A stretch of DNA of 64,000 nt from Mucilaginibacter sp. (GCA_031292485.1 JARLHA010000059.1:62001-126000), one strand, 5' to 3'. Numbered from the stretch's first letter, positions 52,056 to 60,615 are shown. Made by a program: numbers and translations. The notes: generated by a model not told the origin, from the letters alone.

Positions 52056-52504
52056 AATATCAGGATTAATTACCTGATATAAATAAAGTTTGCGATCTTT
52101 TTAATAAATACTTTAGAGTAGGAAATTATAATAATAATGATAGATTTTATTTGTTGCCGGCACGGCCAACAGATAAGATTCTTTTCGCTCGTCGATAAAT
52201 TTGTGCTCTCTGTCCATTCTCTGCAGGAAATTGTAGATTTCAAACTATTTTGGTTTATAGGTTGATTTACATGCGTTTTTTTACGGGATGTCATCCATTA
52301 GGCTTTTAGGTTTTCTCGCGAATTATCCAACTATATTTTCATTTTAATAAAATAAATGTTTAAACGCGCAGTTGTTAATTTATGTTAAATGTGTATAGAT
52401 AAGGGTTTTTGGAAAGGCAATTTCATTTATACTACAGAATGTTCGGGTAATATTGTTGTAAGGCTCCCGTGTAAAACAAAAGGGTTTAAAATTTTCAGCG
52501 CTGT
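52056..52504. other. 449-bp gap before the apbE operon
   Basis: No gene is supported here. A 74-codon minus-strand ORF (52070-52294) lacks recognisable features. The last 120 bp carry the conserved element at 52383-52455 that recurs before the thioredoxin gene. Confidence 0.5.
52383..52455 (+). promoter_or_regulatory. shared upstream element, copy 1 (before apbE)
   Basis: TGTTAAAT (52383), TTCATTT (52422), CTACA-G-AATGT (52432-52442), and GTA-TATTG (52447-52455), ending 50 bp before apbE. The same blocks, same order and almost same spacing, occur at 55083-55154. Copies this alike suggest a shared regulated promoter. Confidence 0.55.
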
Positions 52505-53449
52505 ATGGATATGGTTATGAATGATCTGTTGGTTTTTAAAAAGAGTTGCAAGCTCATGGGCAACCATTTTGAATTAACGGCCGTTGCTGATGATGAAGAC
52601 TGGGCTAATAAAAGGATTGATGCCGGAATTGCTGAAATACAAAGGATAGAGCGGTTGTTAACCACTTTTAGTGATGATAGCGAAACTAATCAGGTAAATC
52701 AAAACGCGGGAATTATGCCCATCCAGGTAAGCACTGAAACTTTTGACCTGGTTGAGCGCTCCATCAGGATATCGGGGATAACGCAGGGCGCTTTTGATAT
52801 TACTTACGGATCCATTGATAAACGCTTATGGAACTTCGATAAAAACATGACGTCGTTGCCGGATAAGGCTACTGCAAAAAAAATGGTGAGGCTGATCAAC
52901 TACCGGAACGTTGTACTTGACAGGGAAAAAAGCACCATATATTTAAAGGAAAAAGGGATGCGGATTGGATTTGGGGGTATTGGTAAAGGATATGCCGCCG
53001 AAAGGGCCAGGCAGGTGATGAAAGGCCTTGGCGTAACCAGTGGTGTGGTAAACGCGTCGGGTGACCTTTGCGCCTGGGGGCACCAGCCCAATGGAAGCCC
53101 CTGGACCGTCGGCATAGTAAATCCTAATGTATCGAAGGAGATTTTTTCATGGATATCCGTCACCGATATGGCCGTAGCTACTTCGGGTAATTATGAAAAA
53201 TACGTAATGATTGATGGTAAAAAATATTCGCACACAATTGACCCGCGTACGGGGTTGCCGGTTACTGGCATTAAGAGTGTTACAATCATTACCACGAATG
53301 CAGAAATAGCAGATGCAATGGCCACCCCGGTGATGATCATGGGTATTTATACAGGGCTTGATCTGATCAACCAGATGAAAAATATAGAAGCCATCATTAT
53401 TGACGATGATGACAAAATGTACACATCAAAAAACATACATATAAAATAA
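52505..53449 (+). CDS. apbE: FAD:protein FMN transferase (ApbE family)
   Basis: 314 residues with the ApbE catalytic blocks: GGIGKGYAAE (157-166), NASGDLCAWG (183-192), SHTIDPRTGLPV (242-253) and ADAMATPVMIMG (269-280). It should attach FMN to a threonine or serine of a partner protein. Unusually for the family it has no signal peptide or lipobox (start MDMVMNDLLVFKKS), so it may act in the cytoplasm before export of its target. It is the first gene of a tight operon with DUF4266 and DUF3570. ATGs at residues 3 and 5 are alternatives. Confidence 0.9.
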   Translation: MDMVMNDLLVFKKSCKLMGNHFELTAVADDEDWANKRIDAGIAEIQRIERLLTTFSDDSETNQVNQNAGIMPIQVSTETFDLVERSIRISGITQGAFDITYGSIDKRLWNFDKNMTSLPDKATAKKMVRLINYRNVVLDREKSTIYLKEKGMRIGFGGIGKGYAAERARQVMKGLGVTSGVVNASGDLCAWGHQPNGSPWTVGIVNPNVSKEIFSWISVTDMAVATSGNYEKYVMIDGKKYSHTIDPRTGLPVTGIKSVTIITTNAEIADAMATPVMIMGIYTGLDLINQMKNIEAIIIDDDDKMYTSKNIHIK

Positions 53450-53462
53450 AACCCCCGATATA

Positions 53463-53681
53463 ATGAGACAATTGATAAAAATATCGGCCTGCTTACTGCT
53501 CGTCATTTCTGCCACATCATGTGTGCATTTAAAGGAATACCAGAAAAGCAGGCTGAATGACTCTGAAATGGCGCTGACCAACAGAAAGGTAGAAAAAAAC
53601 GAAATGAATTTTCAGTCGTACCGCGAAGCAGCTTCGGGCGCTAATGCCGGGAAAACCGGTGGTGGCTGCGGTTGTAATTAA
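53463..53681 (+). CDS. DUF4266 small lipoprotein
   Basis: 72 residues: a lipobox at Cys20 (VISATSC), a charged middle (KEYQKSRLNDSEMALTNR), and the family's conserved ending KTGGGCGCN with Cys69 and Cys71. The gene lies 13 bp after apbE and 29 bp before DUF3570, the usual arrangement for this family. The paired C-terminal cysteines behind a Gly-rich turn may bind a metal or be modified. No standard ApbE flavinylation motif (D-x4-S/T-G-A-T) is seen, so the target of the ApbE enzyme is still open. Confidence 0.88.
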   Translation: MRQLIKISACLLLVISATSCVHLKEYQKSRLNDSEMALTNRKVEKNEMNFQSYREAASGANAGKTGGGCGCN

Positions 53682-53710
53682 TTATCCGATACCAGTACTA
53701 TTTAAAATTT

Positions 53711-55054
53711 ATGAAGAAAAAGTTTTTATCCGTTATCGGATTTGCAATATTATGCCGTTTTCAAGTCTATGCGCAGGTTAAGACGGATACTGCTACGCTT
53801 CCCAGGCCTGCGTATACCAGCTTATATACGCCGGTTGATCAGGACAGCACTAGTTATAACGCCCGGCAACTTAGGATTGATGAGATCGACCTGGTTTCGA
53901 GTTATTACTCCCAAACAGGAGATCGTTCAGCTGTAATGGGTGGGATGCCCGGCCCCAAAGGGACACAAAATGTCACCGACCTGTCAAACGGCCTTAACCT
54001 GAACCTGGTTTGGCTAAATCAGGCAAATAATAAAAATACGCTGTCTATAGGTTTGGGATATGACCATCATACATCTGCATCTGCTGGTTATGTTGCATTA
54101 AATGGCGGGGCAAAAACAGGCGGGACAAGGTTTTATCCATCGCTCGACTGGACGGTTGAGAATGCAAAAACAGGCGGCACTTTTGGTATAGGCGCTTATT
54201 ATTCGGGCGAATATAATTACAAATCAAAAGGGATTGATTTTCATTGGTCAACAAAAACGACCGATAAAAGCGGCGAGTTTGGCGTTAAATTGCAAGGGTA
54301 TTTTGACAATGTAACATTAATTTATCCTTCAGAACTTATCCCGCCTGCCGCCGTTACTCAACCTGGAAATACGGTTTACACCACTGCGAGCGGACAAACT
54401 GTTATACTAAGCTCAAGCGGCCAGGTGGTTTCGAATTCAAAAAACAGTTTGCCAACCAGTGCGAGAACCACGTTGACGGCATCTTTCTCTTACTCGCAAC
54501 AGATCAACTCAAGATTACAGGTGATGTTTTTGGGTGATGTGGTTACCCAAAGCGGGTATTTGGGTTTGCCTTTCCATAGGGTATATTTTACTACCGGCGA
54601 TACAGCGAAGGTTGAAAAGCTGCCTTCTTCGCGGTTTAAGCTGCCGCTTGGCTTCAGGCTCAATTACTTCCTTGGCGATAATATAATTCTCCGGACGTAT
54701 TACCGATATTATATGGATAATTGGGGAACGCGTTCAAATACAGCAAGTATAGAAGTGCCGTACAAGGTGACACCATTTTTTTCTATCTCGCCGTTTTACC
54801 GGTATTATGATCAAACTGCTTCTAAATATTATGCAGCATACAGAGTGCATAGTGTAACAGATGCTTATTATACCAGTAACGATGAATACTCCAAATTTAA
54901 CGCAGGCTTTTATGGCGTGGGTTTTAGGATAGCGCCGCCCAATGGCGTATTTGGTATGCATAGCTTCCACGAGATGGAAATAAGGTACGGGCACTATACA
55001 CAAACTACCAACCTTGCGTCAGACGTTGTTTCGCTAAGTATGGGCTTTAAATAG
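53711..55054 (+). CDS. DUF3570 outer-membrane protein
   Basis: 447 residues with a signal peptide (about 1-22, RFQVYAQ) and a barrel-type pattern of amphipathic strands. The segment AVMGGMPGPKGTQNVTDLSNGLNLN is typical of DUF3570. The C-terminus FGMHSFHEMEIRYGHY and a final aromatic-ending strand suit an outer-membrane location. It ends the operon with apbE and DUF4266. The three genes are regularly seen together in other genomes, from general knowledge, but the system has no assigned function that I can name with confidence. Confidence 0.85.
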   Translation: MKKKFLSVIGFAILCRFQVYAQVKTDTATLPRPAYTSLYTPVDQDSTSYNARQLRIDEIDLVSSYYSQTGDRSAVMGGMPGPKGTQNVTDLSNGLNLNLVWLNQANNKNTLSIGLGYDHHTSASAGYVALNGGAKTGGTRFYPSLDWTVENAKTGGTFGIGAYYSGEYNYKSKGIDFHWSTKTTDKSGEFGVKLQGYFDNVTLIYPSELIPPAAVTQPGNTVYTTASGQTVILSSSGQVVSNSKNSLPTSARTTLTASFSYSQQINSRLQVMFLGDVVTQSGYLGLPFHRVYFTTGDTAKVEKLPSSRFKLPLGFRLNYFLGDNIILRTYYRYYMDNWGTRSNTASIEVPYKVTPFFSISPFYRYYDQTASKYYAAYRVHSVTDAYYTSNDEYSKFNAGFYGVGFRIAPPNGVFGMHSFHEMEIRYGHYTQTTNLASDVVSLSMGFK

Positions 55055-55082
55055 CCGGTATATTTCGGGCTTGTTAGAGAAC

Positions 55083-55154
55083 TGTTAAATTTTAAGGTGT
55101 TGGGTTATATTATTGTAAAATTCATTTTATCTACAAAATGTGTTTGTATATTGC
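55083..55154 (+). promoter_or_regulatory. shared upstream element, copy 2 (before the thioredoxin gene)
   Basis: TGTTAAAT (55083), TTCATTT (55121), CTACAAAATGT (55131-55141) and GTATATTG (55146-55153), 46 bp before the thioredoxin start. It matches the copy before apbE block by block. Confidence 0.55.
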
Positions 55155-55198
55155 TCATACATAATGGCAGGTAAAACAAAAAAAACAGATTATTTGTT

Positions 55199-55630
55199 AT
55201 GAAAATGCTTTCAATTGCTTTTATGATGTTCTTTTCTTCGGCCGTTAGCTGGCTTGGAGATTTTAGTGTCGCTAAGACAGAGGCGGCGCAGGAACATAAA
55301 TTAATTCTTATTAACTTTTCAGGCTCTGACTGGTGCGGGCCGTGCATACGATTAAGAAAGGAGATCCTCGAGTCGGATGCATTTGTAGCCTATGCTGCAA
55401 AAAACCTGGTATTGGTAAGAGCTGATTTCCCCCGGCAGAAAAAGAATCAATTGAGCCCTGAACAGGTAAAATTGAACGACGCCCTTGCTGATAAATACAA
55501 CCCGGATGGTAAATTCCCCTATACGCTGCTGGTTGATCAAAATGGGAAAGTGCTGTTTTCATGGGAGGGTTACCCTAATGAAAAACCCGAGCAATTTATC
55601 GGGCAAATTGAAGATAACCGTGCTCAATAA
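55199..55630 (+). CDS. thioredoxin-fold protein
   Basis: 143 residues with a hydrophobic N-terminus (likely signal) and a thioredoxin domain: active-site W45-C46-G-P-C49 in GSDWCGPCIRLRKEI and cis-Pro107 in KFPYTLL. It should reduce or isomerise disulfides in the periplasm. It lies 145 bp after DUF3570 but shares an upstream element with apbE, so I infer co-regulation; the DUF4266 protein with its C-terminal cysteines may be its substrate. A strong terminator follows. Confidence 0.9.
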   Translation: MKMLSIAFMMFFSSAVSWLGDFSVAKTEAAQEHKLILINFSGSDWCGPCIRLRKEILESDAFVAYAAKNLVLVRADFPRQKKNQLSPEQVKLNDALADKYNPDGKFPYTLLVDQNGKVLFSWEGYPNEKPEQFIGQIEDNRAQ

Positions 55631-55637
55631 TAATATC

Positions 55638-55668
55638 ATATAAAAGGCCTTTAACCGGCCTTTTATAT
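55638..55668. terminator. terminator after the thioredoxin gene
   Basis: A perfect 12-bp stem ATATAAAAGGCC/GGCCTTTTATAT with a 7-nt loop, 8 bp after the stop. Confidence 0.85.
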
Positions 55669-55735
55669 GTAAATTACAAGAGCCGCGTTGATAACGGGAT
55701 TATTAAGAGAATATATATATTAACACCCTGAAAAT

Positions 55736-55834
55736 ATGATAAACTCATTAAAGATCAATAGTGATCGTATCCTTTTTTATCTATGGCTCGTGCTGATGGG
55801 CATTATATTTTTGTTGAGCGGCACGTTGGTGTAA
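55736..55834 (+). CDS. candidate 32-residue membrane protein
   Basis: An ATG at 55736 opens a 32-codon frame closed by TAA at 55832-55834: MINSLKINSDRILF then a hydrophobic stretch LWLVLMGIIFLLSGTLV. The layout is a short polar start and one membrane helix. It lies in the 407-base gap between the thioredoxin and cytochrome genes, and a hairpin follows at 55987. There is no family match and no coding proof beyond the shape. Confidence 0.35.
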   Translation: MINSLKINSDRILFYLWLVLMGIIFLLSGTLV

Positions 55835-55986
55835 ACAAAACCATGGGGCGTTTGATAACTAATGGGCTATTTATGCCCGGTAAATCAATTCTTGAAATTA
55901 TCGGCTAAACAGCAATTAAAATTCTAAGAGATCAAAAGAACGTTTAGGCAGAGAAGCCTTATTCGTTTAACAAAATACCATGCTTA

Positions 55987-56023
55987 ATGACGCCGTCCGG
56001 AATAATACCCTGGACGGCGTCAT
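55987..56023. terminator. terminator-like inverted repeat before the cytochrome b gene end
   Basis: A perfect 12-bp stem ATGACGCCGTCC/GGACGGCGTCAT, 13-nt loop, with TTTG on the plus side. It serves the minus-strand cytochrome gene and any plus-strand transcript from upstream. Confidence 0.7.
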
Positions 56024-56037
56024 TTTGTGATAAAAGC

Positions 56038-56706
56038 TTATTCTTTTCCGCCGTTAATCATATCTGAAACTATTCCCGGGCTTTCCTTTCGTTCGGCTAA
56101 AAACACACCGGCCAAATGAACTACAATGAAGGCCAGTATCAGGTACATTGTAAACTGGTGGATCTCTCTGAACGCATGAATCGCTTTTAGTGCGGGTACA
56201 TCGTCTTCAAACGCAAGGCATAAACCGGTAACCGCCATGGTGATGATCATCAGGTAAAATATAGCATAAACCGTTTTTACCAAAAAATCGTGGCGGGCGG
56301 TTTCCCGCTGTTGTTTAACACTTTGGTATTTTGCATAGGCGCTTTTCAGGTTTCGTATAAATTTTTGATCAGCGACCTGGAAAAACTCAAGTAATAGCCT
56401 GAAAACAACCAGCCCAACGAGTACATAACCGAAATATGTATGAAGTGTCCAAATCTTGTCGCTCAATTCGTGGGCTACAGAGCGGGCCTGGTCATTGGTA
56501 ACCGTTGCGCCGGCCTCCTTAAGCGTGTCCTGAATAAAAGCGGCGTTTTTGCGCGTTTTTAGCAGCGTTGAATTTAACAAAACGGTTAACAGCGACCCTG
56601 TTATAACCAACGCGTTTAACCAGTGCCACAGACGGAGCCCCGGAGAATTCTTTTTAATTTGTTGCGGATGCACGGGGCTCCGGCGGGTAGGCTCAATTGC
56701 TGCCAT
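56038..56706 (-). CDS. cytochrome b561-type membrane protein
   Basis: 222 residues with four membrane helices and the histidines of a di-heme b561/Ni-hydrogenase-b-like fold: LRLWHWLNALV (helix 1), KIWTLHTYFGYVLVG (helix 2) and REIHQFTMYLILAFIVVHLAG (helix 4). It carries electrons across the membrane between quinone and a periplasmic or membrane partner. A long soluble insert (about 115-145) separates helices 2 and 3. The gene is followed by a terminator. It lies 93 bp downstream of an outer-membrane protein gene on the same strand, next to a two-component system. Confidence 0.85.
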   Translation of the reverse strand: MAAIEPTRRSPVHPQQIKKNSPGLRLWHWLNALVITGSLLTVLLNSTLLKTRKNAAFIQDTLKEAGATVTNDQARSVAHELSDKIWTLHTYFGYVLVGLVVFRLLLEFFQVADQKFIRNLKSAYAKYQSVKQQRETARHDFLVKTVYAIFYLMIITMAVTGLCLAFEDDVPALKAIHAFREIHQFTMYLILAFIVVHLAGVFLAERKESPGIVSDMINGGKE

Positions 56707-56799
56707 ATGATGTTGATATTTTAAAGTTTATAAAGTTGACGCTGCCAATTTTTAACTGGATAACCCTGAAAGTAAAAAAACGTTTTGTTGCGGATTCAT

Positions 56800-57564
56800 T
56801 TAAAATCTCCTGCCCAATATAATTTTAAATATTGACCGGTCTGTACTATTGGTAAAGCCCCGTCCATAACCCGCATTAAACTCCCAGTTTGGGTCGAAAT
56901 TCAAATCCGTGGCCACAAATAATTGGTGCTGTTGTTCTTGCAATGGGTCGTAGTGAAAAAATGGCCCGGTGCTGCCATAGTATTCCAGCCCCAAAGCAAC
57001 CACCTTGCTTACATCATAACTGCCTTTAACATTTGGCGAAAATATCAAACCGCGGTTTTGATCAGGGCCTTTAAAGCTCTGGTCCAGCGTTGGATTGATA
57101 GCTAAATATAAACCACCCCATTTTTTATCAATGATCGGCCTGATCTCCAACGTGGAGGTATTGGCAGAGTATTGAGCCTTTTGAAAACCAAATTCAACCG
57201 ACAGACTTAAGCCCACCGGCCATTTCCAGCTTTCGGGTATGGCCACCCTGGGGCGGATGTGCGAGCCAACATAGGCGGTGCGCCCATCATTGCCGATGGT
57301 ATTAAACAAATAGAACCCGGTTTCAAACCAGGGCAGCCAGCCATGGGTGATCTCAATAGTTTCATGAAAAACATGATTGGTTGGTAAAACGCCGTCAACT
57401 GTAGTTTTACTGCCGTCAAATGTATAGTTGCTGTGCAATTCAAGCATCGTATGGCCCGCGTCAACTGTTTCAGCGCCGTAAACCTGAATTTCGTAGTTGT
57501 CCTGCGCTTTCAGGTTATAAGCCAGTATAAAAGCTAAAATTGCGGTGATGTAATATTTTCGCAT
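56800..57564 (-). CDS. outer-membrane protein, unknown family
   Basis: 254 residues from ATG 57564; the frame extends to 57624 but the ATG at 57564 begins a clean signal peptide (MRKYYITAILAFILAYNLKAQ). The rest is barrel-like with alternating strands and a final aromatic residue (IILGRRF). The segments ELHSNYTF and GWLPWFETGFYLF are unrecognised. The 350 bp from its start to the response-regulator start carry two TGAAG-N6-TGAAG boxes, so it may be a target of that regulator. The cytochrome b gene follows 93 bp downstream. Confidence 0.7.
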   Translation of the reverse strand: MRKYYITAILAFILAYNLKAQDNYEIQVYGAETVDAGHTMLELHSNYTFDGSKTTVDGVLPTNHVFHETIEITHGWLPWFETGFYLFNTIGNDGRTAYVGSHIRPRVAIPESWKWPVGLSLSVEFGFQKAQYSANTSTLEIRPIIDKKWGGLYLAINPTLDQSFKGPDQNRGLIFSPNVKGSYDVSKVVALGLEYYGSTGPFFHYDPLQEQQHQLFVATDLNFDPNWEFNAGYGRGFTNSTDRSIFKIILGRRF

Positions 57565-57775
57565 AGGTTTCAGATTGCTGTTGTCCGTATTTTGATTAAT
57601 CAGTGTATTGCGGACACGATACATTATTGAATTTCCGCATTAACCAAAAGTATACGATTTAAACATTCAAGGCTTATTGTAATCGCAATTTTACCAGTAT
57701 TGTTATATTAATAGGGGTATCCTTTATTTTTAACTAATTTAATTAGTACATTGCTATAAAAATAAGCGGAAAATC

Positions 57776-57791
57776 TGAAGCAATACTGAAG
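57776..57791 (+). promoter_or_regulatory. response-regulator box, copy 1
   Basis: TGAAG-CAATAC-TGAAG: two direct half-sites 11 bp apart, the usual spacing for an OmpR/PhoB-family dimer. It lies 124 bp before the response-regulator start. Confidence 0.5.
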
Positions 57792-57865
57792 TTTAAATTT
57801 TATTAAAGGTTTTTTATAATCTCCCGCCAGTATAATCAACCAGTTATTCATTTCTCTTTTTTTAT

Positions 57866-57881
57866 CTTCAGTTTTGCTTCA
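57866..57881 (-). promoter_or_regulatory. response-regulator box, copy 2 (inverted)
   Basis: On the minus strand it reads TGAAG-CAAAAC-TGAAG, differing from copy 1 by one base. It lies 34 bp before the response-regulator start and is inverted relative to copy 1, 74 bp away. Confidence 0.5.
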
Positions 57882-57914
57882 AAATCATTTTATAGATTTA
57901 ATAAAAATTTAACA

Positions 57915-58586
57915 TTGAAACTCCTGATTGTTGAAGACGAGCAAACCCTGCGCGACACTATTGAAAAGTACTTTACTGAAGAGGGAAGTATTTGCGAAGT
58001 AGCCGAAAATTTAAAAACGGCGCTTAAGAAAATAGCCGTATATGAATACGATTGTATCCTTTTGGATATCGGTTTACCTGATGGGGATGGATTTGCTATC
58101 CTGGAATATCTCCGCGCATCTGGTAAAAATGAATGTGTGCTCATTATTTCAGCCCGAAACTCATTGGATGATAAAATAAAGGGCCTCAACATCGGCGCCG
58201 ATGATTATATTACCAAACCTTTTCACCTGGCCGAATTAAAAGCAAGGCTGATGGCTATCGTTCGCCGGAAAACATTCGGCAGCAACAATATTTTAACGTA
58301 TAATGAGATCAGTATCGACCTATTGGGAAGAAATGTGATGGTAAATGATAAAGTGACTGTGTTAACCAAGAAAGAATATGATATGTTGCTTTATTTTATT
58401 GCCAACAAGGGCAAGGTGATCTCGAAAAATGCGATAGCCGAACATCTTTGGGGCGATGAAATGGATATGCTGGATAGTTTTGATTTTATTTATACCCACA
58501 TTAAAAACCTCAGAAAAAAACTGATGGAATTAAGCGGGAAGGATTTTTTTGCAACCATTTATGGTATTGGCTACAAATTTGTTTAG
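57915..58586 (+). CDS. OmpR/PhoB-family response regulator, TTG start
   Basis: 223 residues. The start codon is TTG (57915), and the protein opens with LLIVEDEQTLRD, the true N-terminus of the family, so the TTG is well supported. Receiver residues are Glu8-Asp9, phosphorylated Asp51 in LLDIGLPDGDG, Ser79 and Lys101 in YITKPF. The C-terminal winged helix (about 125-223) has KKEYDMLLYFIANKG and VISKNAIAEHLWG. It is followed by its kinase after 3 bp. The two TGAAG-type boxes upstream are likely binding sites; this is an inference. Confidence 0.93.
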   Translation: MKLLIVEDEQTLRDTIEKYFTEEGSICEVAENLKTALKKIAVYEYDCILLDIGLPDGDGFAILEYLRASGKNECVLIISARNSLDDKIKGLNIGADDYITKPFHLAELKARLMAIVRRKTFGSNNILTYNEISIDLLGRNVMVNDKVTVLTKKEYDMLLYFIANKGKVISKNAIAEHLWGDEMDMLDSFDFIYTHIKNLRKKLMELSGKDFFATIYGIGYKFV

Positions 58587-58589
58587 TAA

Positions 58590-59852
58590 ATGAAATTAGC
58601 TTCCCATTACAACAAAGTAAGTGTTATTATAAGCGTGTCGGTATTACTGGTCTCCGGATTGGTTTATTACCTTATTATCAATCACATTGCCAGGCAGCAG
58701 CTTGATGACGGCCTGAGTGAGGAAGTTGCGGAGGTGGTTAATTATGTAGCACAGAATCACAAGTTGCCTAAACCGGTGGAGTTTGATGAGGATCAGACTT
58801 CCTTTGCAAAAACAACGCTTACCCATTTTGATACAAGGTTTTTTGATGCACCTTATGCCAACCCCAAAGAAAAGAAAGTAGAAGCCGGCCGCGCCGTATC
58901 GGCGTTGATTAATGCGGATGGTGAAAACTATGTGGTTACTATTATCGAATCAAGGGAGGATACCGAATACCTTATCCAGATTATTTCGGCTATTACACTC
59001 GCTTTAACAGCTGTTTTACTGGGTATCCTCATCATTACCAACAGGTATGTTTTAAATGGCTTATGGCGGCCGTTTTACCGTATTTTGGATCAGGTTAAAT
59101 GGTTTAATGTGGCCGATGCCGGCAAAGTGGCAGCTGTTGACACAAAAGTAGATGAGTTTAAAGACCTGGGCGATGCCGTTGCAAAAATGTCGGCAAGGGT
59201 TACTTTGGAATACCAGGGCCTAAAGGCTTTTACTGAAAACGCCTCGCACGAGATGATGACCCCATTGGCAGTTATAACGTCAAAGCTGGATATGCTGATA
59301 CAGGACGAAACGCTGCAGCCCGATCAGTTTGCCCAGATAACGGATATTTATTCAGCCGCCAGCAGGCTCTCCCGTATAAACCAGTCGCTTTTGCTGCTGG
59401 TAAAAATCGATAACAATTTACTGCAGGATACCGAAAAGCTGAATGTTGAAAAGGTTATCATGGAGAAAGCGCAGCAGTTCCATGAGATGATTATTAACAA
59501 AAATATTCAACTCGACATGGAATTGACCAGCCTGGAAATAAATGCGAGCCGGTATTTAATAGATGTGCTCATTAACAATCTTTTCAGTAATGCGATCAGG
59601 CACAATAAGAATTCAGGAAATATAAAAATTGAACTCTCTGGCAACCGCCTTCAGTTTCAAAATACAGGCGATCCAAACCCATTGCAGCAGGACGCTATTT
59701 TTGAACGTTTTTATAAGGGGCGCACCTCTGATGGCACCGGGCTGGGCTTAGCCATTATAAAAAACATCTGTGCGCTGTATCACTGCGAAATTAAGTATGC
59801 CTTTAAAAAAGGGATGCATTGTTTTTGCATCGACTTTTTTAAGCCAGTTTAA
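58590..59852 (+). CDS. sensor histidine kinase
   Basis: 420 residues: membrane helix 1 (about 11-31), a small periplasmic sensor (about 32-127), helix 2 (about 128-150), a HAMP-like linker, the H-box ENASHEMMTPLAV with phosphoaccepting His220, and the HATPase part with N-box LINNLFSNAIRHNK and G-box GRTSDGTGLGLAIIKN. The H-box reads EMMTP rather than the usual EIRTP or ELRTP. The partner response regulator lies 3 bp upstream. The stimulus cannot be seen from the sequence. It forms a two-gene operon. Confidence 0.93.
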   Translation: MKLASHYNKVSVIISVSVLLVSGLVYYLIINHIARQQLDDGLSEEVAEVVNYVAQNHKLPKPVEFDEDQTSFAKTTLTHFDTRFFDAPYANPKEKKVEAGRAVSALINADGENYVVTIIESREDTEYLIQIISAITLALTAVLLGILIITNRYVLNGLWRPFYRILDQVKWFNVADAGKVAAVDTKVDEFKDLGDAVAKMSARVTLEYQGLKAFTENASHEMMTPLAVITSKLDMLIQDETLQPDQFAQITDIYSAASRLSRINQSLLLLVKIDNNLLQDTEKLNVEKVIMEKAQQFHEMIINKNIQLDMELTSLEINASRYLIDVLINNLFSNAIRHNKNSGNIKIELSGNRLQFQNTGDPNPLQQDAIFERFYKGRTSDGTGLGLAIIKNICALYHCEIKYAFKKGMHCFCIDFFKPV

Positions 59853-59917
59853 AGGCCTGTTGTTGATTTGACCGTATTATTTACCGCGTTGATAGTTTCT
59901 ACTACAAATTTTTTACC

Positions 59918-60049
59918 CTAATCAAACCAATTGGGTACGTTGTCGGCAAGATCTTCAATAATTGACCGCCCGTTTGCACCTTTTTTGGTGATGTAATTGA
60001 TGCCGTAACCTACTGCGGCCCCAACGATGATATATTTCAATAAATGCAT
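59918..60049 (-). CDS. 43-residue YtxH-like small protein
   Basis: Translated by hand from the minus strand: ATG at 60049, TAG at 59918. The sequence begins MHLLKYIIVGAAVGYGINYI, a short glycine-rich membrane-type helix, and continues TKKGANGRSIIEDLADNVPN to end WFD. It resembles the small YtxH-like proteins of Sphingobacteriaceae. It lies within the 349-base gap between the kinase and the 4-TM protein; the rest of that gap shows nothing I can support. Confidence 0.5.
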   Translation of the reverse strand: MHLLKYIIVGAAVGYGINYITKKGANGRSIIEDLADNVPNWFD

Positions 60050-60201
60050 ACTTTTACGTTTTTAAAAATAAACGGCAATTTCGGACGATTGTTTTCCAAA
60101 AATCCAAAAAGGAAATATGTCAGGGAAATAAGGCCAAATGATAAATTAATGTAAATGAGATATTTAAATAAAAATTATCTTTATTTAAACTTTAAAACAA
60201 A

Positions 60202-60615
60202 ATGACCGCTGTTCACTTTACCCTTTCTGCCGCTTGCATAGGTTTGGCAAATATTTTAATAGAATGGTTCATTACCGGGTTTTTATTCCACAAAGCGCAA
60301 TCGCTCACGCCTGACACATGGAAGAAAGAAAGCAGCGGAAGCTATTTATACAGCATTTTCCTGGCTGTTTTATTTGGCGCGCTGTTTACGCTATTTTATA
60401 TCAAGATCGGATCCAAATATGTAATCGCCCATAATTTATGGTCGCATATCAAATTAGGGTTGATGTGCTTTGCCGCGTTCAGTTTTGTAACCGAGATCAA
60501 CAACTTTATTTACATCAACTATCACCGGAAATTTGCTATCGGTAAAATGATTGCTTCGTGCTTGAGCATAGTGGCAGCCGCGCTTATAGCAAGCCACTAT
60601 TACTGGGTTAAATAA
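60202..60615 (+). CDS. four-helix membrane protein, unknown
   Basis: 137 residues with four hydrophobic helices (about 7-28, 48-67, 80-98 and 113-132). I do not recognise a family with confidence; the IEWFITGFLFHKAQ and NNFIYINYHRKFAIG motifs give no function, and it lacks charged catalytic residues. It is convergent with the SirB1-like gene and overlaps its end by 8 bp. The start ATG lies about 10 bp after an A-rich stretch with no clear ribosome-binding site, which is usual for Bacteroidota. Confidence 0.65.
   Translation: MTAVHFTLSAACIGLANILIEWFITGFLFHKAQSLTPDTWKKESSGSYLYSIFLAVLFGALFTLFYIKIGSKYVIAHNLWSHIKLGLMCFAAFSFVTEINNFIYINYHRKFAIGKMIASCLSIVAAALIASHYYWVK

Noticed and set aside
52070-52294. 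74-codon minus-strand ORF
   Set aside because: Low-complexity and isoleucine runs, no signal or domain; it probably reflects AT-rich intergenic DNA.
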